The position numbers were made by a program, and so were the translations under genes. From Brooklawnia sp963780175 (GTDB taxonomy: Bacteria; Actinomycetota; Actinomycetes; Propionibacteriales; Propionibacteriaceae): a stretch of DNA of 64,000 bases. The DNA is taken from positions 434,001 through 498,000 of the forward strand of contig CAWAAT010000001.1 in the NCBI GenBank assembly GCA_963780175.1. Reading direction: 5' to 3'. This document shows, piece after piece, positions 43,101-49,981 of this stretch (its first letter is position 1; the number at the start of each line of letters is the position of its first letter). Below the pieces are notes generated by a model. That model saw nothing but the letters and a program-made list of their open reading frames with translations. It did not search any database and was not told the DNA's origin.

Positions 43101-43940
43101 GAGTACGCTGCGATGGGTTTCGAGTACGGGTACTCGGTGGCTGCGCCGGAGGCGCTGGTCTGCTGGGAGGCCCAGTACGGGGATTTCTCCAACGGCGCCC
43201 AGGTCATCATCGACGAGTTCATCGCCTCCGGCTTCGCCAAGTGGACGCAGAAGTCAGGTGTGGTTCTGCTGCTGCCCCACGGATATGAGGGCGCCGGTCC
43301 CGACCATTCCAGCTGCCGGATCGAGCGCTTCCTGCAGATGTGTGCGGACGACAACATGGCGATCTGCCAGCCCTCCTCCCCGGCGAGCTACTTCCACCTG
43401 CTGCGTCAGCACGTCCAGGTGAACTGGCATCGGCCGCTGGTCATCGCCACGCCGAAGTCCATGCTGCGCAACAAACTTGCAGTGTCGAGACCGGAGGACT
43501 TCACCGCAAGCAAGTGGCGTCCAGTGCTGGGCGATCCGAGCATCGCCGACCCCTCGAAGGTGCGCAGGATCCTGGTGTGCTCGGGCAAGGTGCGTTGGGA
43601 ACTGGTGAAGGAACGAGAGAGGCTCGGTCTTCAGGCGCAGGTGGCGATCATCACTCTGGAGCGGCTGTTCCCCAAGCCCATCAGCGAGTTGGTGGCGGAG
43701 TTGGCCCTCTACCCCCAGGTCACGGACGTGCGCTGGGTGCAGGAAGAGCCAGTGAACCGTGGCCCCTGGGAGTTCCTGCAGGTGCACCTGGTGCCCGAGA
43801 TGTCGCAAGCCCTGGGCAGGGAGTTCACGCTGCGTCCGGTGGCCCGACCGATGGGTGCCGCAGACTCAACCGGCTCTCCCGCCGTCCATCTTCGGGAGCA
43901 GCAGGAACTTCTGACAGCTGCGATGGGTGACCTGGCGTAG
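40155..43940 (+). CDS. kgd: Multifunctional 2-oxoglutarate metabolism enzyme (Kgd, E1o with E2-like domain)
   Basis: A TCA-cycle protein of 1261 residues, fused as in mycobacteria and corynebacteria. An N-terminal segment (DDFGANDWLIEEMRERFQ) and an Ala/Pro-rich linker (to about 130) lead to an E2-type acyltransferase domain (about 150-370) ending in TSTYDHRVIQGAQSGEF. The thiamine-diphosphate E1 domain follows, with IGMPHRGRLNVL, MHGDASFAGQGVVYETLQMS and LVVNNQVGFTT. No lipoyl domain is present. It acts with E2p and E3 as 2-oxoglutarate dehydrogenase, or as decarboxylase. The ATG at 40155 starts the conserved N-terminus; the preceding 24 in-frame codons are not conserved. The ribosome site is weak. 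Confidence 0.95.
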   Translation: MSNSDDFGANDWLIEEMRERFQNDPASVDQAWVHYFAAQPVANAASATPARAEPDGTEPSGGSNSVASNAAPASPLAAQPVVEPTRAAATAPADSISPVATVEPMKRGTETPSQPGTSGGLGPQVPNPFVRPQLSGNEPRRITLRGAPMRTARNMESSLVMPTATSVRTVPMKLVIENRATINNFLRRSRGGKVSFTHIIGFAMVQAIKALPAMNCSYEEANGKPVLVENPDINLGVAIDVVKKDGSRHLMVPNIKACEDLNFAQFFAAYETVIRKARTDSLTVSDMSGTTVSLTNPGGLGTNMSVPRLMPGQGTILGVGSIDYAADFEGTSQVNLTQMGVSKVTTLTSTYDHRVIQGAQSGEFLREIHRLLLGAGGFYEKIFEALRIPYPPVKWAADIPISRDTHVGKQARVASLIQGYRVHGHLQADTDPLEYRMRTHPSLDLETHGLTLWDLDREFPVGRFAHQDNGYLTLRQILDILRDSYAHTMGIEYMHIHDPQQRQWFQERLEGPHTSRPREDHLRILDGLSEAEVFETFLQTKYVGQTRFSLEGAESAIVILEELCELAADDTIEEVCIGMPHRGRLNVLTNIVGKLYSQVFREFDNKADDDDAISGDVKYHLGADGEYTATSGRTVRTSVAANPSHLEAVDPVVEGIARAKNDRLPDPSACSVMPVLMHGDASFAGQGVVYETLQMSQLRAYRNGGTIHLVVNNQVGFTTGPADARSSVYSTDVAKAVQAPVIHVNGDDPDACASAASIAFEFRQKFGKDVVIDMICYRRRGHNEGDDPSFTQPLMYNLIEQKRSVRKLYTEQLIGRGDISIDDAETAVNKFRRRLDEVFAKVRNPEVPREDDQYRLVPVYPTKANMRIGTATTADEMAKVAAVYTNLPEGFNVHPKVAPQLERRAQAIINGPIDWATAELLAFGTLLMEGHPVRLAGQDARRGTFSQRFGAIVDRVTNEAWVPLKHLTTDQAAFDIYDSFLSEYAAMGFEYGYSVAAPEALVCWEAQYGDFSNGAQVIIDEFIASGFAKWTQKSGVVLLLPHGYEGAGPDHSSCRIERFLQMCADDNMAICQPSSPASYFHLLRQHVQVNWHRPLVIATPKSMLRNKLAVSRPEDFTASKWRPVLGDPSIADPSKVRRILVCSGKVRWELVKERERLGLQAQVAIITLERLFPKPISELVAELALYPQVTDVRWVQEEPVNRGPWEFLQVHLVPEMSQALGREFTLRPVARPMGAADSTGSPAVHLREQQELLTAAMGDLA

Positions 43941-44043
43941 AAGAAGTTGTTGCCCAACCGGTGCGAAACCTTCCGCACGATGGCCTATCATGGCAAGGTT
44001 GTCTGGCGAGTGTACGTAAGCAGATGAGAAGGAGCCACAGCCC

Positions 44044-44295
44044 ATGGATTGGCGTCATCGCGCAGCGTGCTTGTCCGAGGACCCGGAATTGTTCTTCCCG
44101 ATCGGCAACACGGGGCCCGCCCTCGCCCAGGTGGAAGAGGCGAAGAAGGTCTGTCGTCGTTGCGAGGTGCGCGAGGAGTGTCTGCGGTGGGCACTTGACG
44201 CAGGGCAGGACCATGGGGTGTGGGGTGGCATGTCGGAGGACGAGCGGCGCGCCATGAAGCGCCGGGCCTCTCGTGCCAGGCTCCGCAACAGTTGA
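44044..44295 (+). CDS. WhiB-family iron-sulfur regulator (WhiB1-like)
   Basis: An 83-residue [4Fe-4S]-binding transcription regulator. Cluster ligands are Cys9, Cys37, Cys40 and Cys46 (AACL, CRRCEVREEC). The turn is GVWGGMSEDERR, followed by a basic C-terminus (RRAMKRRASRARLR). Length and its position facing a PdtaS-like kinase match mycobacterial whiB1. It senses nitric oxide and binds the main sigma factor in that genus. GAAGGAG lies 9 nt before the ATG; a TATCAT at 43986-43991 is a possible -10. Confidence 0.93.
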   Translation: MDWRHRAACLSEDPELFFPIGNTGPALAQVEEAKKVCRRCEVREECLRWALDAGQDHGVWGGMSEDERRAMKRRASRARLRNS

Positions 44296-44310
44296 CGAAC
44301 CCAGCACCTT

Positions 44311-44347
44311 TTGAGTGAGTCCCCGCCGACGGTGGGGACTCACTCAA
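44311..44347. terminator. Bidirectional terminator between whiB1-like gene and PdtaS-like kinase
   Basis: A perfect 14-bp stem (44311-44324 with 44334-44347) has a 9-nt loop and is flanked by TTTTG on the whiB side. The kinase stop codon (44340-44342) lies inside the downstream arm, so the last kinase codons form half of the terminator. Confidence 0.8.
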
Positions 44348-45803
44348 CGTCTGACCAGGCCAGCTGAACGCGAGCCGTCGCACCTACCCCGCTGTTGTTC
44401 GTCATGGAGAACTCGCCACCCAGGTCACGAATCAACGTCGAGACGATGGACAGCCCCAGACTGCTCGCGGTCGCAAGATCGAACCCCTCGGGCAACCCGA
44501 CCCCGTCGTCGACGACCTGCAACACCAGTGCATTGCCGTGACGCTCGACTTCCACTGCCACCTCACCACTGCAGGACCTCAGTCCGTGCTCGATGGCGTT
44601 CTGGCACAACTCGGTCATCACAAGGGCCAACGAGGTTGCCAGGTCACCCGGCACCCGCCCGAAGCTGCCGTGGCGACGGGCAGCCACCTGACCTCCGGCC
44701 GAGGCCACGTCGCCCACCATCAGCAGGATTCGATCTGCGATGTCGTCGAAGGCGACGTCCTCGTTGAATCCCTGGGACAGGATCTCATGCACCGCCGCGA
44801 TGGACTGGACACGCCGCATGGCGTCTCGCAGAGCATCACGACCCTCGTGCGAGTTCATCCGGCGAGATTGCAGCCGCAACAGCGCCGCGACTGTCTGGAG
44901 GTTGTTCTTGACCCGATGGTGAATCTCACGGATGGTGGCGTCCTTGGTGATCAGTTGCCGCTCACGTTCACGCAGTGCAGTCACGTCGCGGCAGAGGATC
45001 ACCGTGGAGACCCGCTGGCCCTCACTCACCAGCGGCAGGACCCGCAGTCGCACGCTGGCCTGGGAATGCTCCACCGTGACCTCCCGAGCACTGGGTCGGG
45101 AGTCATCGCCTCCGACGGAGGTCCACTCCCTGCTGAACTCGTCGGCCAACGCCGACGCCAGGTGCCGGACGTCCTCACCCAGGAGGTCGCCCTCGTACCC
45201 GAGCTTGCGCAGTGAACTGGTGGCGTTGGGGCTTGAGTAGATGATCAACCCGTGGGGGTCAACCCACAGCAGCCCATCCCCGACTCGAGGGCTGGCCGTC
45301 GGATCACTTGGCGGATCCCAGGGGAATGCCCCTTGCCACAGCATCTCGCAAAGAGTCTCTGCGACCTCGAGATAGGTGTTCTCAAGAGCTCCGCGCGCCC
45401 TGACTCCCATGCGATTGGTGTGCCGCTCCACGACGGCTATGCACTCACCGTGACGGATGATGGGAATAGCCGAGACATCCACCGGGATGTCAGCCTGAAG
45501 CCGTCCGACACTGGTGTGCACGATCTCTCGACTCAGCCACGCCGAGGTGACCAGCGATTCGGGCGCGTAACTGATCTGGTCACCCACCATGTCATCTATG
45601 AACGCCGTCGGGCCGGTGGCCGGCCTGATTTGAGCTGCGGCCCAGAACACGTTTTCGTCATGGGCATCCTGGAGCCACAGCAGCAGATCAGAGAAGCTGG
45701 TGTCGGCCAACAGATGCCACTCACGCACCAGCCCGACGAGCCACTCGCGATCATCCTCAGCCAGGTGGGTGTGGTCGCTCATCAATTGGGACAACCGCAG
45801 CAT
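44340..45803 (-). CDS. pdtaS: PdtaS-like sensor histidine kinase (HisKA_2)
   Basis: A cytosolic kinase of 487 residues. An N-terminal GAF-like domain (about 20-165), a PAS domain (about 175-290, GLLWVDPHGLIIYSS), a HisKA_2 H-box (REIHHRVKNNLQTVAALL, His about 306) and an HATPase domain (TELCQNAIEHG and VVDDGVGLPEG) follow one another. In mycobacteria PdtaS signals to the RNA-binding ANTAR regulator PdtaR; that partner is not in this window. The ATG at 45803 follows TATGGT by 6 nt, suggesting a leaderless start; ATG 45782 is the alternative. Confidence 0.9.
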   Translation of the reverse strand: MLRLSQLMSDHTHLAEDDREWLVGLVREWHLLADTSFSDLLLWLQDAHDENVFWAAAQIRPATGPTAFIDDMVGDQISYAPESLVTSAWLSREIVHTSVGRLQADIPVDVSAIPIIRHGECIAVVERHTNRMGVRARGALENTYLEVAETLCEMLWQGAFPWDPPSDPTASPRVGDGLLWVDPHGLIIYSSPNATSSLRKLGYEGDLLGEDVRHLASALADEFSREWTSVGGDDSRPSAREVTVEHSQASVRLRVLPLVSEGQRVSTVILCRDVTALRERERQLITKDATIREIHHRVKNNLQTVAALLRLQSRRMNSHEGRDALRDAMRRVQSIAAVHEILSQGFNEDVAFDDIADRILLMVGDVASAGGQVAARRHGSFGRVPGDLATSLALVMTELCQNAIEHGLRSCSGEVAVEVERHGNALVLQVVDDGVGLPEGFDLATASSLGLSIVSTLIRDLGGEFSMTNNSGVGATARVQLAWSDVE

Positions 45804-45809
45804 TCCCTC

Positions 45810-45815
45810 ACCATA
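45810..45815 (-). promoter_or_regulatory. -10 hexamer of a leaderless PdtaS-like kinase promoter
   Basis: The minus strand reads TATGGT, GAGGGA, ATG. The GAGGGA abuts the start and is too close for a ribosome site, so a transcript beginning at the ATG is the better reading. Confidence 0.5.
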
Positions 45816-45978
45816 GACGCACCAGAGCAGGACTGTGACGACGCGTCGCTGGGCGGATGGCGCCGCACCTCAATGCCTCGCGTCAGTTTGGGTATGTCGC
45901 CAAGGCTTTGGCATGATGGTGATTTGCCTGCCAGTGCGCAGCAACCGCCCCGCGAAGGGGCAGATCAGGAGGTTCGAG

Positions 45979-46053
45979 ATGGGAAAAGGTGGACGCAAGC
46001 GTCGCGCCCGTCGCAAGGGTGCCGCAAACCACGGCAAGCGGCCCAACACCTGA
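45979..46053 (+). CDS. Ribosomal protein bL37 (24 residues)
   Basis: A tiny basic protein of 24 residues: eleven Lys/Arg, ending in AANHGKRPNT. This matches, from memory, the actinobacterial 50S protein bL37 seen in mycobacterial ribosome structures, whose tail is also ANHGKRPN. AGGAGG is 7 nt before the ATG. A plausible promoter is TTGGGT (45888-45893), 18 nt, CATGAT (45912-45917). It lies between rsrA and the kinase gene, a position easily passed over by gene finders because of its length. Confidence 0.85.
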   Translation: MGKGGRKRRARRKGAANHGKRPNT

Positions 46054-46071
46054 GCGACACGTCGCACCATT

Positions 46072-46099
46072 GGCCCCGACAGCACAGCGCTGCGGGGCC
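46072..46099. terminator. Bidirectional hairpin between bL37 and rsrA
   Basis: GGCCCCG-A-CAGC (46072-46083) pairs with GCTG-CGGGGCC (46089-46099) with one bulged A and a 5-nt loop. It separates convergent genes 18 bp after the bL37 stop. Confidence 0.6.
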
Positions 46100-46138
46100 G
46101 ATGTCGTTGTGAACCCGTTCTGCACAGCCAATCTCTGA

Positions 46139-46423
46139 TCAGCGGCAGGCTTGCTCCGGGCCCGAGTCAAACCTGATGGACAGCTGGGATACCCGCACGC
46201 GGAGGTTCGCTGGTGCCACCGTGGGCCCGTAACAGCGACGCAGCAACGTCCCGATGAACTCCTCCGCGTCGAAATTGTCCATGCAGCTCTCACAGGCGAG
46301 CAGGTGGTGGCGGATCTCGTCAGCGGTGGATTCTGGGAGTTCGCCGTGCAAGAAGGCATGCACGCTGCGCATTGCGAGGATGCACTGGTCGTCGGCGGGC
46401 ATGGGGTGTGAGTGTTCAGTCAT
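46139..46423 (-). CDS. rsrA: Zinc-binding anti-sigma factor RsrA
   Basis: A redox-sensitive anti-sigma factor of 94 residues. The ZAS motif HLLACESC (His-x3-Cys-x2-Cys, about residues 40-47) binds zinc. An upstream Cys (DDQCILAM) and a later Cys in LLRRCYGP complete the pattern seen in Streptomyces RsrA and mycobacterial RshA. Disulfide stress would release SigR. The ATG at 46423 lies before the sigR stop, giving an 8-bp overlap and equal production. Confidence 0.92.
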   Translation of the reverse strand: MTEHSHPMPADDQCILAMRSVHAFLHGELPESTADEIRHHLLACESCMDNFDAEEFIGTLLRRCYGPTVAPANLRVRVSQLSIRFDSGPEQACR

Positions 46424-47027
46424 TATCGCGCTCCCTGCCGATTCCCAGAGACGCAGCGTGATCGGCCAGCAGCGTGCGGAGCTGGGCGCGTCCACGATTG
46501 AGTCGCGACATCACGGTGCCGATCGGGGTTCCCATGATCTCGGCGATCTCCTTGTAGGAGAAACCCTCGACGTCGGCCAGCAGCACGGCTTGGCGGAAGT
46601 CCGGGGACAGCGACTCGAGTGCCTCCACGACTGCAGCGTCCGCCACCTTGTCCAGTGCCTCCCGCTCGGCAGAAGGCAGACCGCTGGAGGTGTGCGAGGC
46701 TGCCCGCGCCAACTGCCAGTCCTCGACATCGGCCGAACCACTGGTCTGTGGCTGACGCTGGGCCTTGCGGTAGGTGTTGATGTACGTGTTGGTCAGGATG
46801 CGGTACAGCCAAGCCTTGAGGTTGGTGCCCGGGGTGAACTGGCCGAAGGAACTGAAAGCCTTGGCGTAGGTCTCTTGCACCACGTCCTCGGCGTCCGCGG
46901 GATTGCGAGTCATCCGCAGGGCAGCCCCGTACAACTGGTCGAGGTAACCCATGGCATCACGCTCGAACCTAGCCGCGCGCTCGGCATCGGTTTCCGTCAG
47001 GCGGACATCGGAGCTTTGAATAGTCAT
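46416..47027 (-). CDS. sigR: ECF sigma factor SigR/SigH
   Basis: A group 4 sigma factor of 203 residues for thiol-oxidative stress. Region 2 shows YLDQLYGAALRMTRNPADAEDVVQETYAKAF, here cited only as the span of residues 28-58. Region 4 shows VLLADVEGFSYKEIAEIMG and IGTVMSRLNRGRAQLR. I start at ATG 47027 (MTIQSSDVRL); the longer frame to 47159 is unconserved. A TAGTGT hexamer ends 8 nt before it, suggesting an almost leaderless transcript. I could not find a convincing GGAAT-N18-GTT autoregulatory promoter. Confidence 0.93.
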   Translation of the reverse strand: MTIQSSDVRLTETDAERAARFERDAMGYLDQLYGAALRMTRNPADAEDVVQETYAKAFSSFGQFTPGTNLKAWLYRILTNTYINTYRKAQRQPQTSGSADVEDWQLARAASHTSSGLPSAEREALDKVADAAVVEALESLSPDFRQAVLLADVEGFSYKEIAEIMGTPIGTVMSRLNRGRAQLRTLLADHAASLGIGRERDND

Positions 47028-47148
47028 CGAGTTCAACACTACCGAATCCCGGGCCACCGGGCTGTGTCCGCCGCGGGTGGCTACGCCAGCCCGTTCACGG
47101 TTCAGGAGCGTTGTCTGCATGCTGATGTGAACACGTGAACCGATCCGA

Positions 47149-47901
47149 CTATTCCCCACCAGGCGGCAACTCCACGGCTTCGATGAGGTCGGGGCCGTCG
47201 TTGGCCACCGAGTTGACGCGCGTGGAAACTGGTCGGACCAACATGCCGCCCGGTGCCGGGACCTCGACCAGCGACCGCGCGACAGACGGATCAGTCATCG
47301 CAGGGTCAAGCCAGGCGTCCCAGTTCGCACGCGGCACCTGGACCGGCATTCGGTCGTGGACATGGCCCAGTTCGTCGGTAGCAGCTGTGGTGATGATCGC
47401 GCACGTCACCAGCCAGTCGGCCGAAGGCGACGTCGCGTCCCGCCAGAACTCGTAGAGCCCTGCCATCACCAGCAGTCCGGATTCCGGCGAGATGTAGAAG
47501 GGCTGTTTGTAGCTGCGAGAACCGGCCCGTCGTGGTTGCCACTCGTAGTAGCCGTCCGCAGGTAGGAGGCATCGACGGGCGGCAAGCGCCTTGCGGAAGC
47601 TCGGCTTGGATGCAACGGTTTCCAGGCGGGCGTTGATCAACCGGGCGGCCTGGCTCGCCGATGTCGACCAGCTGGGGACCAGTCCCCACCTCAAGCCGGT
47701 CAACAGACGCACGTCGCCGTCCTGGCTAGCGCGTTCGAGCACCGAGGGAACAGAGTCCGTCGGTGCGATGTTCCACCGCGGGCGCGACCATTGCGCCAGT
47801 CCATCGGCGCCGACAGGGGCTTCCTGGTCTCTCACCTCGTCGACCTCGAAGATCTCGATCAGCCGGTCCGGATGGGTTGAGGCCGCATAGCGTCCGCACA
47901 T
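47149..47901 (-). CDS. SOS response-associated peptidase (HMCES/YedK family)
   Basis: A 250-residue protein that shields abasic sites in single-stranded DNA by forming a covalent link through its N-terminal cysteine. The active Cys2 is in MCGRYAAS. WNIAPTDSVPSV, LLPADGYYEWQ and the catalytic His region VHDRMPVQVPR complete the signature. The ATG is fixed by the need for Cys2, and TACGGT ends 6 nt before it, a leaderless layout. Neither a LexA box nor other SOS genes are visible nearby. Confidence 0.93.
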   Translation of the reverse strand: MCGRYAASTHPDRLIEIFEVDEVRDQEAPVGADGLAQWSRPRWNIAPTDSVPSVLERASQDGDVRLLTGLRWGLVPSWSTSASQAARLINARLETVASKPSFRKALAARRCLLPADGYYEWQPRRAGSRSYKQPFYISPESGLLVMAGLYEFWRDATSPSADWLVTCAIITTAATDELGHVHDRMPVQVPRANWDAWLDPAMTDPSVARSLVEVPAPGGMLVRPVSTRVNSVANDGPDLIEAVELPPGGE

Positions 47902-47907
47902 GCCCCC

Positions 47908-47913
47908 ACCGTA
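47908..47913 (-). promoter_or_regulatory. -10 hexamer of a leaderless HMCES-family gene promoter
   Basis: The minus strand reads TACGGT, GGGGGC, ATG. Because Cys2 must follow the initiator, the start codon here is certain. That makes this the best-anchored example of the leaderless pattern in the window. Confidence 0.65.
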
Positions 47914-48011
47914 ACCTCACCGGCCGGTCAGCTGAGCGCAACGCTGCGTTGGGGTCAGTCAATTGTCCGGAACTGCTTCGCCCGCACTCTGCGAGCAGGT
48001 AGGAATGGTGC

Positions 48012-48644
48012 ATGTCATTGCTGCGCTTCTCCGGTCGTGTGCTCTACTCCGCCTACTTCGTCGCCGACGGGTACAAGTTGCTGACCAAGCCCGACCAGAA
48101 CTCCTACAAGATCGCTCCTGCCGTGGATCGACTGGTCCCAGCGGTGCAGTCGTTCCTGCCTCCTGACGCGGCCGATCGCGTCCCCGAGGATGTCCGCACC
48201 TGGACAAGGGTTCTGGGTCTGGCTCAGATCGTTGGTGCCGTGACCTACGCCACCGGGATCGCCCGACGTCCCGGAGCGCTGCTGCTCGGTGCCGCGACGC
48301 TGCCCCGGATGACCGCTTCGCAGGACCGCTCCGAGATGCTTGGCCAGGTGGCTCTGTTCGGCGCCGCCGTGGTGGCCACACAGGACACCGCAGGACGCCC
48401 CGGACTGGCGTGGCGGGCCGCCCAGTCCCGCCGGGTGATCGAGCACAAGACCGACGCCGCCGGCAAGGCGGCTGCCTGGCAGACCAGACAAGCCCGCAAG
48501 GCCGTCACCGGGCAGGCCCACCTCGCCTCGAAGACCGTGGGGAGCAACCTGAAGCTGGCCCGCGTCCACCTGGAGAAGGCTGGGACCCAGGCCGAGCTGG
48601 CCACCGAGAGGGCCCTCCGGATGGTCAAGGACGTGCTCAACTGA
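48012..48644 (+). CDS. DoxX-family membrane protein
   Basis: A 210-residue protein. The N-terminal DoxX-like domain (LLRFSGRVLYSAYFVADGYKLL, then VLGLAQIVGAVTYATGI and GALLLGAATLPRM) has about four membrane segments. The last 70 residues are an Ala/Lys/Arg-rich amphipathic helix (QTRQARKAVTGQAHLASKTV). DoxX proteins are linked to redox and oxidative-stress systems in mycobacteria; the role here is uncertain. Its TGA stop overlaps the probable CTG start of aroA. Confidence 0.8.
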   Translation: MSLLRFSGRVLYSAYFVADGYKLLTKPDQNSYKIAPAVDRLVPAVQSFLPPDAADRVPEDVRTWTRVLGLAQIVGAVTYATGIARRPGALLLGAATLPRMTASQDRSEMLGQVALFGAAVVATQDTAGRPGLAWRAAQSRRVIEHKTDAAGKAAAWQTRQARKAVTGQAHLASKTVGSNLKLARVHLEKAGTQAELATERALRMVKDVLN

Positions 48645-49981
48645 CCGCCATCGGTCAGCAACCGGTCCCGGCCGGTTGGCCGGCACCGATGATCACAAGT
48701 CCGCTGGCCGCGCACTGTGCGCTGCCGGGCTCCAAGTCGGAGTCCAATCGTGCTCTGGTGCTCGCAGCGCTGGCCGACGGCCCCAGCGAGGTGACCGGTC
48801 TGCTGCAGGCTCGTGACACAGCGTTGATGATCGCCGCCTTGACGCGGTTGGGCGCTTCCATCAAGAACCTGCCTGACACCAGCGCGGGAAACTCGGTTGC
48901 CCGGGTCGTCCCGCCAGCCCGGTTCACGCCAGCCCCCGACGGCATCGACTGCGGTTTGGCGGGAACAGTGATGCGGTTCGTCCCTCCGCTGGCTGCGCTC
49001 GCGCCCGGCCGCACCCGATTCACAGGTGACCCTCGCGCTGGGGAGCGTCCGATGTGGCCCCTGCTGGACGCCCTGGGTCAGCTCGGGGTGAGGATCGACG
49101 CCCGAGGGCTGCCCTTCACGATGGATGCCCCGGTCACCCTGGGCGGCCCGCAGGTGCGGATCGACGCCAGCAATTCCAGCCAGTTCATCTCCGCGCTGCT
49201 GCTGGCGGCAGCGCGGTTCCCGGCAGGCATCGACCTCAGCCATAGTGGGGGGCCGGTACCCTCCCTGCCGCACATCGAGATGAGCGTCGCCATGTTGCGC
49301 GAGCGCGGGGTGGTCGTGGATGACGACCAACCGGGCAGGTGGCGCGTCCATCCCGGACCCATCAGCGCCTGCGACACCCACATCGAACCCGACCTCACCA
49401 ATGCTGCGGTGTTCCTGGCCGCCGGGGTGCTGAGCCGAGGCTCGGTTGCCGTGCCCGGCTGGCCGGCGTCCACGGTCCAGCCCGGTGATCTCATCCGACG
49501 GATCCTGGCCTTGATGGGGGCCCGCACGGAGCGCGACGGCCACCTGCTGGTGGCCCGCTACGACCAGCCGCTGCATGGGGCCGACCTCGACCTGCGCGAG
49601 GCAAGCGAACTCACCCCGGTGGTCGCGGCGCTGGCCGTCTTCGCTGAGGGCCGCACCACCATCTCGGGAGTTGCCCACATCCGTGGTCACGAGACCGACC
49701 GCCTCGCCGCGATCGAGGCCGAACTAGCCAGCGTGGGCGTGGCGGTCAACCAACGCGCTGACGGACTGGTGATCGACGGGGTAGGCCCCTCGGGGACGAG
49801 TTTGCGGCCCACCCGAGTGCTCCGCAGCTACGCCGACCACCGGATGGCTCAGATGGCAGCCCTGATCGGCTTGGTCGTCCCCGGAATCCTGGTCGACGAC
49901 ATTGGCTCGGTAGCCAAGACTATGCCGGACTTCACCACCCGCTGGGCGAGCATGCTCAGCCAAACCGGTGCCCGACGATGA
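48641..49981 (+). CDS. aroA: 3-phosphoshikimate 1-carboxyvinyltransferase (EPSP synthase), probable CTG start
   Basis: Forms EPSP from shikimate-3-P and PEP in aromatic amino acid synthesis. About 446 residues with PGSKSESNRALVLAALADG, GLAGTVMRFVPPLA, EPDLTNAAVFLAAG, GHETDRLAAIE and YADHRMAQMAAL. The family starts with a conserved WPAP just before the first strand. Here WPAP lies upstream of the first in-frame ATG (48689), which has no ribosome site. No in-frame ATG, GTG or TTG precedes WPAP after the upstream gene ends. A CTG at 48641 overlaps the DoxX stop (CTGA) and has AAGGA 9 nt upstream, so I annotate that start. It is coupled to rsgA. Confidence 0.85.
   Translation: MTAIGQQPVPAGWPAPMITSPLAAHCALPGSKSESNRALVLAALADGPSEVTGLLQARDTALMIAALTRLGASIKNLPDTSAGNSVARVVPPARFTPAPDGIDCGLAGTVMRFVPPLAALAPGRTRFTGDPRAGERPMWPLLDALGQLGVRIDARGLPFTMDAPVTLGGPQVRIDASNSSQFISALLLAAARFPAGIDLSHSGGPVPSLPHIEMSVAMLRERGVVVDDDQPGRWRVHPGPISACDTHIEPDLTNAAVFLAAGVLSRGSVAVPGWPASTVQPGDLIRRILALMGARTERDGHLLVARYDQPLHGADLDLREASELTPVVAALAVFAEGRTTISGVAHIRGHETDRLAAIEAELASVGVAVNQRADGLVIDGVGPSGTSLRPTRVLRSYADHRMAQMAALIGLVVPGILVDDIGSVAKTMPDFTTRWASMLSQTGARR

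Noticed and set aside
46990..47100. SigR-type autoregulatory promoter (GGAAT-N18-GTT) before sigR
   Set aside because: GGGATT and GTT occur close together, but the spacing is far too short. Only a TANNNT-type hexamer fits.
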